Assembly (NCBI GenBank): GCA_021495925.1 | Contig: JAKEKT010000066.1 | Location: forward strand, 143,222-207,221 | From: Diplodia intermedia | Lineage: Eukaryota; Ascomycota; Dothideomycetes; Botryosphaeriales; Botryosphaeriaceae | Length of the DNA stretch: 64,000 nucleotides | Reading direction: 5' to 3' | The notes under the pieces: model-generated | What the model was told of the DNA's origin: nothing | Database searches by the model: none | Seen by the model: only the letters and a program-made list of their open reading frames with translations | Program-made: the position numbers and the translations under genes | In this document: in pieces, positions 44,493 to 56,976 of the stretch | How the letters are laid out: each line of letters starts with the position of its first letter | Position numbering within the stretch: position 1 is the first letter of the stretch

Positions 44493-47323
44493 ATGCCGCA
44501 GCTTCCCATGAGGGTCTCCAGCGCACCCCAGGTCCCGCCATCCAAGCCATCTCGCCTTGCTACTGGCCCGGATCCGCACAGCGCGTCGCTCCCGTCCAGA
44601 GCCGCTGCCCGTCCCGAGGCGACCGCCCGCGCCAATGCCGATGCCGCATCTGACAAGGCCGCCGCCGCCTTCGTCCGTCGCGTCCTCTGCGCTCACCAGC
44701 TCTCGTCCAACATCCTGGCCGGTGGCGAGAAGGGCAAGCCGTCGCCGAAGCCGCTGGACGAGCTGCTGCCGCCGTTGACGAGCTCGAACGCGGTCGACCT
44801 GCAGGTCTACGCCATCATCGCCGTCATCATCAAGGAGTTTGTGTACGGCTGGTACACCAAAATCACACCAGACCATGTCTTTGTGGACGAGATCATCCAG
44901 ATCATTGCCCATTGCACGCGGGCGCTGGAGCAGCGGCTGCGCAAGGTTGATCTGGAAGCCTTGATCCTGGACGAAATCCCGCAGCTTGTATCGCAGCACC
45001 TGGACGGTGAGTGCGGCATGATCATGGCCGGCGGCTACAGAGGGCTGATCACACGTTGTCACAGCATATCGGACCGCCCAGCGCGCTTCTGAGGACAGCC
45101 CGCTGGCGCCAGGCCACCGGCACATTTACCACACGCTGCGCCCGCACCCTGCTCTGACGCCGGTGCCGTCTGAGGACGACCCCGCCACGCTGCTGGAGCA
45201 GCGCGAGAATGAGGCGTGCTGGCGGCAGCTCCTGGTGCAGGGCGTGCTCGCGGTGCTGCTCCCGACCGAGGACCTGGACAACGCGTGCCTGCGCGCGCTG
45301 GTGGCGGAGATCGTCTCGGAGATGATCATTGGCGGCGCGGTGAGCAACAAAGTGTGCGAGGCGTGGATGCTGTGGGAGGCGGTGGAGAAGATAGCTGAAG
45401 CGGTGCACCCGCCGCCCTCAGCGGCTCTCCCGGCGAAAGCGACGAGTCGGTTGGAGCAGTATGGGCTGCTCAACGAGGCGGAGCCCTGCACGGCGCGGTC
45501 AGACGGCGGCGCCTGGGGGCGGGCGATTGGCGAGCTCAGCAGCCTGTTCTGGACAGTGTGCCAGTTCGCCTTCCTGGCGGCGACTTGGCTGCGGGCCGTG
45601 GTCGCGGCGCTGGCGGCATCCCCGTCGCTGGCGGAGCGCAGCACGCTCGTGTCGTCGCCGGTCGAGGGCAGCCGCCAATCGCTCGAGCTGGCGTGGGCGG
45701 CGGAGGAGCCGTCGGCCGTGCTGGGGATGAGCGCGTGGACGTGCGCGGGACAGCTGCTCGAATTGAAGGCGCGGATGCCGTGGCTCGCGGGCGCGCTGTC
45801 GCTGGCGCAGTGGAGTGCCGTCAGCGGGCCGGGGCGGGTGGGTTGCACAAACGCGCCATTGGACAGGTGAGTTCGCTTTGCTTCGACCTTTTCGCCCCAT
45901 GTCCCCGTTCCCTGCCTAGCGCCGCATGCGCTGCTGGTCACTTGACCTGCACCCCCCCCGGCCCGCGGTTTCATACCCTTATCGCGCTGCATGCGCCCCC
46001 GGCCGTGGGCCCAGCAATGCGACGCACGCCGACCGACCCGGCCTTGGCGCCTCTCGTCCTGGCTCGCAATCGCACCGCAACCGCAACAGCATCCCGCGCG
46101 GTCTGGGCTGCAGCAGCACTGTACCCTTCCCAGCCGGCCAGCCGTCCCGTATACGCGCCCGGCTGATCTGCCTGCCTACCACTCGCATGCTCGGGACCGG
46201 CCGCGCTGCTGCATGCCCGCCCTCGTCAATAGCATTGCTGCAAGACGCCTTCGCCAGAGCGCCTCACTCACCCGCTCAAGCTTTTGTGGGCGCAACCACT
46301 CACCACCCCCGTCGGAGCGTTGCATCAGCCGATTCCAGTCTCACCGACTCGCAAGCACGCTGGATGCTTGTCTCACGCCCAAGTCTGGCCCAAAATCGCC
46401 CCATCACCACCTCATCCTGCGCACCCTCGAGAGCGGACCCGCTATGACTGGCTTCCGCGGCAATTTGGCCGTGGGTCCCTGGATGAGGGGCTGAGCGCAC
46501 TCGCCCTGGCCCATCGTCATATCCGTCATCAACGCCATATTGCACTTGCGCATCGACGCCCAAGACGGCCGGCCAATGGCCTCCCCATATCGCAGTCCCG
46601 CCTGCTCGCCGATCGCCAAACCAAGCCCCCATCTCGATCGGCGCGCTCAATTTGGCCGCCTTCCATTCCCCCTGCCTGCTCTCCCTGCGTTGCGCTGCCT
46701 TGCCTGCCCTACCACACACACCACCTTTCCCCTCTTCGACATTTTTTTGCTTTTTGCAGGGCTGGCGATCCCATCAGCATCTTCAAACGCCGGATCAGCA
46801 GATGCTAACCATAGCAATTCCCTTTCTTCTGAAACCGTACAGGCTCCTCTCCCACGAGATCAAGACTCGCATGCTCAATCCGGCTTTGCTGCCCCCGCTG
46901 CTGCGCACCCTGCGCACCTCCATCTTCCCCAATTTCGCCCCGGGTCCCGCGCGCGTCGCGCCCACGCCGGACGAGGTGGTGGCCATCAAGCGCCGCGCGG
47001 CTAGAGCGGTGCTGGACGCCACCCCGAGCTTCGTCAGGTCGAGACTGTTTGGAAGCGAGAGCGGCAGCCGCGGCGTCGGCGGTTCCGGCGGCGGCGTGCG
47101 GGGAGATGACGACGGGGACGAGGATGAGAAAGCAGCAGCCGAAGACGAAGGAGTGGATCCGGTGCAGATGAGGGAGGTGGAGCGGCTGCTGGACGTGCTG
47201 GGCGATCCGTATCTGAACAAGCATCTCATCTTTGGGATCATCGAATTGATCGTTGTACGGCTGATGCCCGAGATGGGCGAGCTAGGGGTGGATGAACTGA
47301 TGGACGAGAGGTCGTCAGGGTAG
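44493..47323 (+). CDS. PXA (PX-associated) domain protein
   Basis: Three exons (44493-45006, 45065-45866, 46844 minus one, i.e. 46843-47323) give 598 aa. Introns 1 and 2 are 58 and 976 nt. The PXA domain spans about residues 55-300. Its typical elements are VDLQVYAIIAVIIKEFVYGWYTKITPDHVFVDEI (shown in parts as IKEFVYGWYTKIT), then RALEQRLRKVDLEALI, IPQLVSQH, and RALVAEIVSEMIIGGAV. PXA domains occur in endosome-to-vacuole sorting nexins and related lipid-transfer or tethering proteins. This one has no PX or RGS domain visible, only a second helical region rich in Ala/Leu/Trp (FWTVCQFAFLAATWLRAVVAAL may be membrane-associated) and an acidic insert near the C-terminus. Intron 2 is long for this genome and could conceal an alternative exon. 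The cellular role is inferred as endomembrane. Confidence 0.85.
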
Positions 47324-48089
47324 GAGGAGCATCTTTTCCCACGTGCGTCAATCGACAAAGTCGTTTTCTCGGAGATGGGAACAGGCCACACCACTAGATC
47401 TTCAACGGCTGATGTTTAATTATCGTTTTTTTTTTTCCTTCTACAATGTCTGAGCGGTGGGTAGCGGCGCCCGCCGCCGTCCGTCCGTCCGTCCGCACGC
47501 ATCTTCCCGCCCTTCCGCCCGCCCGCCGTACCGCAGTTATGATTTACTTTTTTTTTCTGTCGCTCGCTCGCTCGCTCTAGCTTCGGTCCGTCTTTTCTGT
47601 GGTACGCTAGGCGGGCGGCGGCAGCGGCAATGCCGTGTGGCAGGCATATGACGCCATTATCGTCCTGCTCCTCCCGTCCCCCACCTACCTACCCCCCCTC
47701 CCTCACGCGCTCTCCCTATAGTCCGAAATCTTATAGACAAGTGGGAAGCCTCCTCGATAATCAAAACCATTTCGCTTAGGGCTGCTTGATTTCAAAATGC
47801 GATCAACGGGGGGGATGGGATGGTGCAGCATGAATCGTCTCTCGAAGCGATGTGAGAGAAATTTTTTATTTCTTTCTTTGTTTTCGGCCTCGGGGTGTCT
47901 GTCTCGGTTGTAGCTGGAAAAAAAGAGGGGGGGAGGGGGGAGGGGGGAGGGGCGAACGACGTTGGAGGAGGAAGAGGAGGAGGCTGATTTGCTTTGCTTG
48001 GCCCGGCAAGCCGTTGGGGGCTGATCTAGGCGGGCGGTCTGCTGCAAAAAACGACGGCTGCACTGCGCGCGCCGCATGTGCTCTCTACA

Positions 48090-48103
48090 TTTTTTTTTTT
48101 TTT
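48090..48103 (+). repeat. T14 homopolymer
   Basis: Fourteen T residues are followed by GCTTGCTTGCTC. It is part of the microsatellite-rich gap. Confidence 0.85.
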
Positions 48104-48730
48104 GCTTGCTTGCTCTGTCGTTTGTCGGCCCCGCGCCAGCCCGCGAGCGAGCGAGCGCGCGCGCGGCTGAGAGGAGGCGGGGCGTTTGTGTGGATGGATG
48201 GATGGGCCTTCCCTGCTCGTTCTCTCTCTCTCCTCCCACATGTGCGCGCGCACAGTCCCCGTTTATGGCGGCTGAGAGCGGACTATCGCATTAATCTCTG
48301 CGTGTCGATTGGAGGATCTTTGTTTCCCCTCTTTTTTTTCTTTCTTTCTTTGGCCAGGCGTCTTGCAGCTCTTTATGCTTTTCATGGGTAAGACTAGTAG
48401 TAGTGGGAGACAAGAGGTGTGGGGAGTAGTGACAGCAGTCAAGGACCATCCATTGCAAAACGGCCAAGGGCCAGAATGGTAAACGGAGAAGGCCGGAGGA
48501 TGGGCTCTTTACGCACGTATACGTCAGTCGCACGTACGTCGATACGAGAGGGACATACATGGCCGCATGAACATACATGAAGCATACACGCGGTCCCATG
48601 GCCCGGGCAACGTGCTGGCGGTTATACGTACTGTTGTATACACGAGCACTGCCGCGCAAGCGAAGAAATGAGAGGGAAATGGAAAATGCGACGAAGCATC
48701 AGATGCGAGATCGAACGCATGCACGTATCG

Positions 48731-48765
48731 TCATCATCATCATCAGCAGCATCATCATCATCATC
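48731..48765 (+). repeat. (TCA)n microsatellite
   Basis: An interrupted run of TCA triplets with one AGCAGC break lies in non-coding DNA. Confidence 0.85.
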
Positions 48766-48818
48766 AGCCATCGTCGTCGTCACCGCCAAATCATCATGCT
48801 CCTCATTCGACGTGCGGG

Positions 48819-48837
48819 AAAAAAAAAAAAAAAAAAA
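48819..48837 (+). repeat. A19 homopolymer
   Basis: Nineteen consecutive A residues form the longest homopolymer noticed in the window. No retroelement sequence is visible upstream that would make it a poly-A tail. Confidence 0.85.
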
Positions 48838-50780
48838 CTCGAAACCAGAGACAAAAGAAGAACGTCTCCAAGTCCAGACCAGTGAGAAAGCGGGGTCCTG
48901 TGCTTCCTCAGCGGTGGTCGTTGCCTCTGCTTTGGTCGGATGCGGTAGAGGCTAACGTATGCGTCATGCGGGCGGGACTGTCGCACGACAGCCTGCATTT
49001 TCAGTCGTCTTTTTCCCATTCGAACGGCGCCCGCTGCACCACCGCGTCTGCGCTGCGCTCGCCCGCTCCGCTCGCGCAAGGAAGCGAGGGACAGAACAGA
49101 AAGGAAAAAAAAAACCTGGAAAAACTTGCCTGACAGCGAAGCAGAAGCACGAACGCTTTGACATTATGTATGCAACCTACGGTACGACATCCCTGTTGAC
49201 CTCTATCATCGCCCATTACTCTTTTCCTCTCTCTCTCTCTCGTAATCGTGACAGGGAGATTCGAACAGCCGCCCAGACTGGATCGAGAGCCTTGCATGGG
49301 GTCGACTGTCCCATCATCTTCGATGCTCACTTTTTCCCCCCCCCCTCCCCCTTCTTTCCTTCCTGTTGTCTCATCCTTAGGCGATGATGTGGCGTAAGCC
49401 CTGCATAAAGGAGGGGTTGAATCTGGCGGGGAGGCTTGCGAATGGTTTCAACTTCCCTGATTGTTATTTTCCTGTCCTCCTTTGTCTTTCACATGGGGGA
49501 GGAGGGGGTGGAGGAGGCGAGCTGAAAAGAGAGACACAGGGTCCGGATGATTGGGTGGTGTCGGTTGTGGTGGTCGAAAGTCAATTGCGAGCGGGCTCGG
49601 GGCAGCCTCCGTTAGCCAGAAAGGCCAGAATGACAAATGGTGGGTAATGAGGAAACGGGTTACTGGATGGGGGTAAAGGAGACGCTTTATTTGCTTTTTC
49701 CTACATGCATGCCGATCGTGGCTTGTCCCGAGTAGTCCGTGCCCGAGAGCAGGAGCCGGATCTTTTCTTGTGGAGAGGGAAGAGTTGGTGCAGCCTACGT
49801 GTGTGTGTATGTATGTACGTGTGAGCTGGCTGGCAGGTAAGCTGCCGGCCATGCTGCCTAGCTGAGACGGGCCGTCGGGCGGTGAGGGAGAGAGGGGGGA
49901 CAAGGAAAGGAAAATCAAGAAAGCCAAAGGCCACATGTGTGGGCTGCTTGCGTGGGTTGAGGAGGAGGGCCCCCAAAAGCAGACGACGTCCGGGGCTAAA
50001 CGGTGAGAAGTCGTCCGATGCCTTAATCCTGCCCAACTATCCCATGCCCCGCGCCTGCATGATGGGTGATTTTTTGTTTTTCTTTTTCGACTCTTGCTCT
50101 GCTCGGGTTCTGTTGCGAGCACCGTGCTGCTGAGGTGCAGTCTTCTCCTCGTGCGTGAGACGGCGGACGATGATGGCGTACGTGCAAAATGTGGCTGGCG
50201 GGCGCGGATGCGGATGCGGCTGCGTACATAGGCTGGCCCGCCATTCCCCGAAAGGAAGAACCGCAAGCCGCCCCCTCGTTGCAGTGTTATACACGAGAAA
50301 CAGCGGGAAATGGGGTGCGCCGAGGCAAAGGAGCGGCAGGGTTCTGCGGCTCTCGCCATCCATTTGTCCCGCCTCCGTATCCCGGGAATGAGGCCAGCCG
50401 CTGCTCGCAATCTCGCCCAATGGTCTTGTGGTCGAGGTCGACGTCAGGGGACACGTGCAGTATTTTTGGCAGACGGTTGGGGGCCAACAGTACGGATGAG
50501 AGCCGAGAGAATATATATGGAGAATCGCGCCTCATTCGCGGGCAATCCCTGCCTCGGGCGTCGGAACACGGGGAAAGCGGCGAGGACGCAGCAGGCGGAA
50601 AGGCTGGCTGCTCGTCGGCGGGGAGAAAAGATGGGGGCGCAGAGAGACGGCGTGGGCGCGTCTCGGGCAGAGCGAGCGAGCGAGCAAGCAATGCATCATA
50701 GGCAGCAGGCATGGATGGCATGGGCCAGGCGATGCATCAGGGCCTGGCTGCCGGCCGAGGAGGAAGGCGCAAGCAAAGGG

Positions 50781-50801
50781 AGCGTGGAGCGTGGAGCGTG
50801 G
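50781..50801. repeat. Three tandem 7-bp units
   Basis: AGCGTGG is repeated three times head to tail in the gene-poor gap. Confidence 0.85.
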
Positions 50802-52012
50802 AGCTGTCCGTCTGTCGCGCGACTTCGGCTGCGCAGGATGGGCGCCCTTGTTGCCAGCAGCCAGTGTGTAACCACCGCGCCGGGTTTCGCTTCGCCTTGC
50901 GAGAGGCAGTCTCGCCGGCCGCGGCAGACGAGGCACTGGGGCTGCCGGCGACCTCTTGTCCTACCGTCGTCCAACGGAGAGCCCCTCCCTCGCGTGCGCC
51001 TCCCCAGCCCATCCTTACCCGCGCACCGTATAGCGGCCGATCTTCCCTCGCACGCTTCCCGCCCTCTGCGGCACTCCAGATTCTCCCGGCCGTCGTACCA
51101 CACCACGCGAGACTGACTTGTGCCACCAGGGGACGAGGGAACTCTGGTCGGTACCGTTTATGCAGCCAGCCGCTCGACGCGAGGCGTTCCCTCCGCGGCA
51201 GACAGAAGTGAGAGTGTTCAGGCCGGATCTGCGACCGCCCGCATGGCCTACACGCCCCCCGCCCTGGCCGGTGCGCGCCTGTCGCTCCCCGTGAAGTAAG
51301 GAGACTCGACGCATGTTCCCCGGATGCGTGCAGTGGCGCTGTGACATGGGTGAAGGCATGCATTCGTGAGCAGTGGATAGCAAGACTTGGATATAGCGAC
51401 AACGCAGCTAGGGACTCGGAAAAACACCATCGAGAAGAAGGCCCGCGCGAGCGGATTGTCCAGAAATCTTTTTTTGTGTTGGCTTCCCCCTCCGCGACAC
51501 CGGCTTGACGCCACGTCCTCCAGAAGAAGAGGCACACAAGGCTCCGTCCTTGCGACTGAACGCCTGCTGGACAAACAAGGAAAACTAGTCGACACAGGCC
51601 AGATAGAACCAGGAAAAAGTAGCTACAGAAGGCGAGAGCAAAACCGGAAAATGGGCCGGACCTTCGTCCCCGGCTCCATCGTCGTCCCCGTGAAAGGAAA
51701 AGGCGGCTATCGAATCCAACTAAAAATAATACCGAGATAATATATGGGAATGCACGGTCCGGCTCCCAGCTAAGCTGTAATCGCCGTACTCTGATGATGA
51801 TGTATGTCCTCATACCGTTTACCGTCCTGTATAGCCGTCCGCTCGTTGTGACGCCGGTGAAAATCAGCAATCTCGTGGGGAAATTGCGCCGTGGAAGATA
51901 TCGACCAAAGATATTGATTCCAGTAGAGACCGAGAAATTTTTTGCAGAAAGGGGTATGTGCTGCTCCGTATATCGGTATGTAACGTGGTAGGAAAGTGGT
52001 CAAAGAGGAAGA

Positions 52013-53764
52013 TTAGCTCTTTCTGCCGTACTCCTGCTCCGGTATGCGGTGCATCCCGCCTGGCAGCGACTCGCTGTTGCTCCGCTGAAGCTTCAGCTTC
52101 TCCATCAGCTTCCCTATCGTGACGTATTCTTGAGGCTCAACGAAGCCGCTCGGCTGCTGCTGGAAGAAGCTCATGACCAGCTCGAGCGCCCGTCTGGCAT
52201 CCTCCTGGGTCGGCGAAGATGCAGAACTGCTGCCCGGGCTGATGGGCGACACCTGCTGCGTCGTCGTAACAGGGGTTATGGCCGGGAGTGGGGGCGGCTG
52301 CATCGAGCTGCTTCTCAGCAGCGGAATACCCGAATGCATCGTCTCCTCAACGCCGCTGAGTGGAGGGTCCGATATCGGCGAGTCGAGCGCAGCTGATGTA
52401 ACGTATCGCGGTGTCTCAGCCTCTGAGGATGATGGAGGCGAGCCGTAGGGGTCTATGCCAAGCGCCGAGAAGTTCTGGCTTCGGGACCTTTGCAGCCCCT
52501 GGCTGCTCGGAGGCATGCGCGACTGCTGCGACGGCATGAAAGGACTGGGTCCACAGGCAGAGTCGGGTGTGAAGAAGGGTGACGTTGGACTGGTGGGGCC
52601 GGCTGAAAAGGTCGAACCTGCCGCATCAGTGAACACACTGGAGAGGGATGTGTTACTCTGCGAGTGCGAAAAAGGACGGTGGCCGTTGGTGAGGTCTCCA
52701 AAGCTGTCGGGGCTCTCCGTCTTGAGGTTTTCTTCGCTCTTCATCGAGCTCAGCGTTATCGATGACGGCGACGCGACCCCGCTGGGCGACGTAGGGGAGA
52801 TTCCGTTGGGCGTGTGCGTGGCCGACGCGGGGTTGGACGCTTCCGACTCTTCAGCGATCGAGTTCTTCCTCGACTTCGATCCAGCTCCCATCAGGTTGTT
52901 CTTCTGCTTGAACTTTTCCAGCCAAGTGTTGCTGTTCGCCTTCAAATGGTTCTCAGAGCTTCCGACCGACGTTGCAAAGAACCGCGCCTTTTCCTTGATC
53001 ATCGCGTCCGTCAAAGGCAGACCCGACCTCTGGTGATTGCGCGCCCAGTTTGACAACGCTCGTTCTATGTCCGGGAACTTTCCCTTGGACCTCTTGATTG
53101 GGGAGCGGCTTCCGTCATCTTGATACAAGTACTTCTCCTTCTGCCGCAGAACCTTGGACACGGTGCTACAAAGGAAAGGTTAGAGGAGGCTCGGCTCAGG
53201 GATGCGACTGTCCATACCTTCGTTCCACGCCGAACATTGCTGGTGGTACAGACGTCAGCGCGTGCGCGTGCGTGGGAGGCCAGGACACTTACCACCTATT
53301 TCGGTCTGCTTCACGGTGGGGTTCTCCTCGTGGTAGAGGCACATGCGCCGGCGGTCGTTGTCCGTCAGCGTCTTCCTGGGAGTGCCGGACGAGCGCGTGG
53401 AGGTGGCGGAGACGGGCGTAGGGGTGGCGGAGACGGGGGCGGGCGCGGGCGCCGAGTACATGGGCGGCGGGGCATAGTTGGACTGGCTGGTCAACATGCT
53501 CGGCCATTGAGGCATGATGAGCGGCTGGAGCTGCTGGTGGGTGGTCCGCGGCGGGGGCGGCGGCATGCCCTGGGACATGGCGTGCGGGTACATGGGCTCC
53601 ATGGGGAGGGGGTTGTAGGCGAATCCATTGTAGTCGTGGACGGGCGAGTGGTGCTGCGAGTGCGGATACTGGGCGCTGCTGTCGACCCACTGGCCGGTGG
53701 CGTCGTGGTATCCTTGGTCTGGATGGGGGTGGTGCTGCTCGTGCTCCATGCCCAGGTGACTCAT
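52013..53764 (-). CDS. CENP-B/Abp1-type HTH DNA-binding protein
   Basis: Three exons (53293-53764, 53218-53239, 52013-53165) give 548 aa. The middle exon is only 22 nt, yet supplies AMFGVER, so that KQTEIG runs into a textbook helix-turn-helix ending STVSKVLRQKEKYL (about residues 128-180). A second HTH of CENP-B/Tc5-transposase type follows: FPDIERALSNWARNHQ, PLTDAMIKEKARFFA, NTWLEKFKQKNNL (about 195-270). These paired domains occur in fission-yeast Abp1/Cbh proteins and in pogo-type transposases. Here no DDE catalytic domain follows. The remaining half is Ser/Pro-rich with SPxS patterns and a short helical end (QEDARRALELVMSFFQQQ). The N-terminus is His/Pro/Tyr-rich. It is most likely a domesticated nuclear regulator or chromatin protein. 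Targets are unknown. Confidence 0.87.
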
Positions 53765-55314
53765 GGCGGCGGCGGGCGAGGGCGGTGGGGTCTGGCGAAG
53801 AGCTCTCTACGCGGACGTCTGGGTGGTCAAGTAGGGCGGGCACATGGGCGGGGAGTGGTGTTCCTGGCTAGGCGGCGTTCAGAATCGGCAGCGTGCATGC
53901 ATGCATGGAGAGGACGACGGTTCCTGACGAAGCGAAACACCTGGTACCACGGCGCAAGGAAAAAGCAGAGGGCGCTGGGTGAAACAAGACGGGGCTGCGC
54001 TGACACTCTGCTCTCACATATGCGGCGGTGATGGGCCGGGTCCTGCAGGGCGGGCGCGGCGGGAGGTGTGGAGAGCGAGGTAGGGTCTGCCCAGGCCGTC
54101 TGGTAGCCTAGGTACGGTGCGCAGCGGTGCGGTGCGATGCGGGTGCAGAAGCGGGACGAGATGCGCAGAGGCCCCTGTTTTGTTTCGAGCTTGGGCATAG
54201 GATGGGGAAATGGCTGCTGGTCCATCGTTTAAACGGGCATGGCCGCTGGGGCACGGCGAGACGGCGTGCTGGGGCTTGCGGGCAGCGGTAGATACGGGCC
54301 AGCAGCAGCTAGCTCCGGCCAGGATCTGCCCTCAGGCGCGCCCTCGACGGGGCCGCGGGCGGCGGCGGGAGCCAGTGGGAAAGCGAGGCGCGGCGCTCCA
54401 TGCTCGCCGCCAGAGCTTGACTGAGCTAATCAGCGAGATCGCCCATGGCCCTCAGCTGCCGGCCCGGCTAATCAGCGCGCTGAGGCGTGACCGCGCCGGC
54501 ACGCGAGAGGGCTGCGAGAGATCTGTGTCGCGCCGCCGTTGTTGCGTGCCTGCGTGGCGGCGCGCGGTGCAGCGAGACAGAGGCGCGGGCACCAGCCGCG
54601 CGGGCAGTCAACGTGCTGACGAAGCCCCCCCGGCGCGCGCACGAATCGAAGATCCGCCGCGGCGCCTGCGATGCCCTGCCAGGCCCTGCCGTCGCACATC
54701 CAGCCGTCGCAACGATAGCGGCCGGCCAAGCGCGACCGCCAGCGGTGGCCCGGGTGTCAGCAGCGGAGCCAACGTCAGGTTTGGCGCCCGGGGCGGCCTG
54801 CTGAGTCGCTGCTTGAAGGCGGTGGCCGAGCGCGCCCCTGCAAATTGGGCCTGGTCCACGAATCACCAGCGGGGAAAAAGAAAAAGCCGCAAAAACCAAG
54901 CCGATCATCTTCGTATTATTTCCTCTCTCCAGCGCGCCCCAATGCCGGCCGACGTCCTGGGATGCGTAAGACACCGTCGATAGCGCCGTCTGGCTGGTCC
55001 GTCGGCACCAGGGCCAAGAGGGCTGCCTCGGCCGGCCGTGGGGTCGCTGGTCAGGCGTAACTGCCAATCCCTTCACCTTTCGTCGATCAATAAAAAGCCC
55101 GACATGCCCGCGCGCAAAATGGCAGAATGCAATAAATACCAAGGGCCTCCACTTCCCTAACGCCTGAGCACCAATCCACGCCCGGAGCGCCACCCAGTCC
55201 TGGCCGACCGGGCCCGCACGCGGCAATCAGCAATTGCATTTGATCTGCTCCGAAATTTTCGGCGCCACACCCGCTGCCCTGGGTCCGTCGGGCTGCCTGC
55301 TGGCGACCGCGGGA
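53765..55314. other. Intergenic DNA between drg1 and the CENP-B-type gene
   Basis: No gene is supported. About 54.2-54.8 kb is very GC-rich, with shadow frames on both strands. The left part is the promoter of the CENP-B-type gene and contains a CATGCATGCATG run near 53.9 kb. Confidence 0.55.
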
Positions 55315-56976
55315 TCACCGCTTGATGATGGTCACTAGTCGTGCTGTTAGCTCCCATCATGCGCGCGCCGGCCCTGCGCTAGGTACTTACGGATGTCTTC
55401 GTCCTCGAGCTGGTGGCTCAGTCCAACCCGCTGCGGCTGGTGCTTGACTGACTTGCCGTACACAATCGCGTGCTTGAACTGCTCCAAGATGCTCTTGTGG
55501 ATTTGGTTACACTTGCCGCCCGCCGAGTCAGTATGGTGGAGAATTCCGGGCTAAGCGCCAGACTGGACGGTGACTTACGAAATCTTCCACCGTACACGCC
55601 GTCGCCCTGAGCACAACTGGCTCGCTGTAATCCGGCATTTTGCCCTTGGGCTTCGTGTACACGCGCCGGAGATTAAGCTTTTCCCACATCTGCTCCAATA
55701 GCTCGTCGACGTTCCACCCGTGCTCGGAGCTGATGGGGCATGCGTTCGGAATCCGGTACAGCAGGTCAAGCTCCTCGATCGTGATGGCATCGATCTTGTT
55801 CAGCGCGTAGACAACCGGGATGTACGCCCTGCTCTTGGCTTCCAGCACATCAATAAGGTCGTCAATCGTGGCGTCACAACGGATGGCAATATCCGCCGAC
55901 GTAATCTTGTACTCCTTCATAACGGCTTTGATCTCCTGCAGGGCGGAAATTTAGCGGAGTGCGCTCTTCTTCTGGAAGGTGCTTCTTACGTCATGGTCGA
56001 TGTTGTTCAGGGGCACCGTGTTGGTGATGTTAATGCCGCCGGTATCCTTCTTCTTGTATACAATGTTGGGCGGGCTCTTGTTGATGCGGATTCCGAAGCC
56101 CTCCAGTTCCGTCTCGATGACGCGCTTGTCAGTAAGGGGCTTGTTGACATCCAGGACGATAAAGATAAGATGGCACGTCTTTGCGACAGCGATGACCTGA
56201 CGACCTCTTCCCTTGCCGTCCTTGGCGCCCTGAATGATACCGGGCAAGTCGAGAATCTGGATCTTGGCACCGTTGTAAATGACTTGTCCGGGAACGGTCG
56301 TGAGCTATACGCAGTCAGCCCCGCCCTTACCTTCCTACAAGCGCAATACTTACCGTAGTGAACTCATACGCAGCAGCTGAACCAATTGTTAGCTGTTGAT
56401 TTCAAATATTTGGAGATGTGAGTGGCGAACCTTCTGAGTGCTGTCCAGTCAATCTACTCATCAATGTCGATTTACCGACTGATGGAAAGCCGATGAAACC
56501 ACTAGCGATTGCGTCAGTTCCTGAACTACATGCGCACGTTGGTGTTTACTCACACACTGGCCACACCAGTTCTCGCCACGTCGAAACCAGCTGTCACCCG
56601 TGTGAGCTCCTAGCCTCAAATACAGACCAGTCCAGGAGGACATACCTCCACCACCGCCGCCACCACCCGACGGGGTCATAAGCTCCTTCTTCAACTTCGC
56701 AAGCTTCGCCTTAAGTTGTCCTGCAGAGCCTGTCAGCCAAGCCGTTGGTCTCGTTGGTGCGTATGTGCCGCTGCGTACCCAAGTGGAAGGACGTTGCCTT
56801 GTTCTTCTGCGTGCGAGCCATCTGTACGGCGTAAGCAAGGTGTTGTCGCAGGGCGATTGGATTCGCTGGGACGCACTTCGGTCTCGATTTCCTTGATCTG
56901 TTGCGAGGCACATTAGCTGCTGCTGCTGCGAAGAGGCTTCGCCGCCGTCACACACCTTATCCACGGTTGTCGCCAT
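55315..56976 (-). CDS. Developmentally regulated GTP-binding protein DRG1 (Rbg1)
   Basis: Eleven exons: 56956-56976, 56877-56897, 56779-56821, 56646-56720, 56554-56590, 56431-56501, 56354-56376, 55990-56304, 55579-55935, 55391-55511, 55315-55334. They total 367 aa, the length expected for DRG1/Rbg1, a ribosome-associated Obg-family GTPase that relieves stalled translation with a DFRP partner. MATTVDKIKEIETEMARTQK opens the N-terminal helix. The Gly run after LMTPS is typical. G1 GFPSVGKST lies at 70-78, G3 DLPG at 116-119 and G4 NKID at 248-251. A TGS domain fills the C-terminus (about 290-367). Exons 1, 2 and 11 are 20-21 nt. The donor of exon 6 is GTTCGC, which is atypical. The end reads DEDILTIIKR. 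Confidence 0.95.

Larger units (their letters stand above)
47324..52012. other. 4.7-kb gene-poor, simple-sequence-rich region
   Basis: No gene is supported. The DNA is packed with homopolymers, CT and GT tracts, CGTC, GCTC and TCA microsatellites. Two frames of 320-377 codons (49448-50410 and 50737-51870, minus strand) read through these and match nothing. The region lies at the 3' side of both flanking genes, so long 3' UTRs or a non-coding transcript are possible. Confidence 0.5.

Noticed and set aside
49448..51870. Two long minus-strand frames (320 and 377 codons)
   Set aside because: They cross microsatellites and CT tracts, and have erratic composition and no motif.
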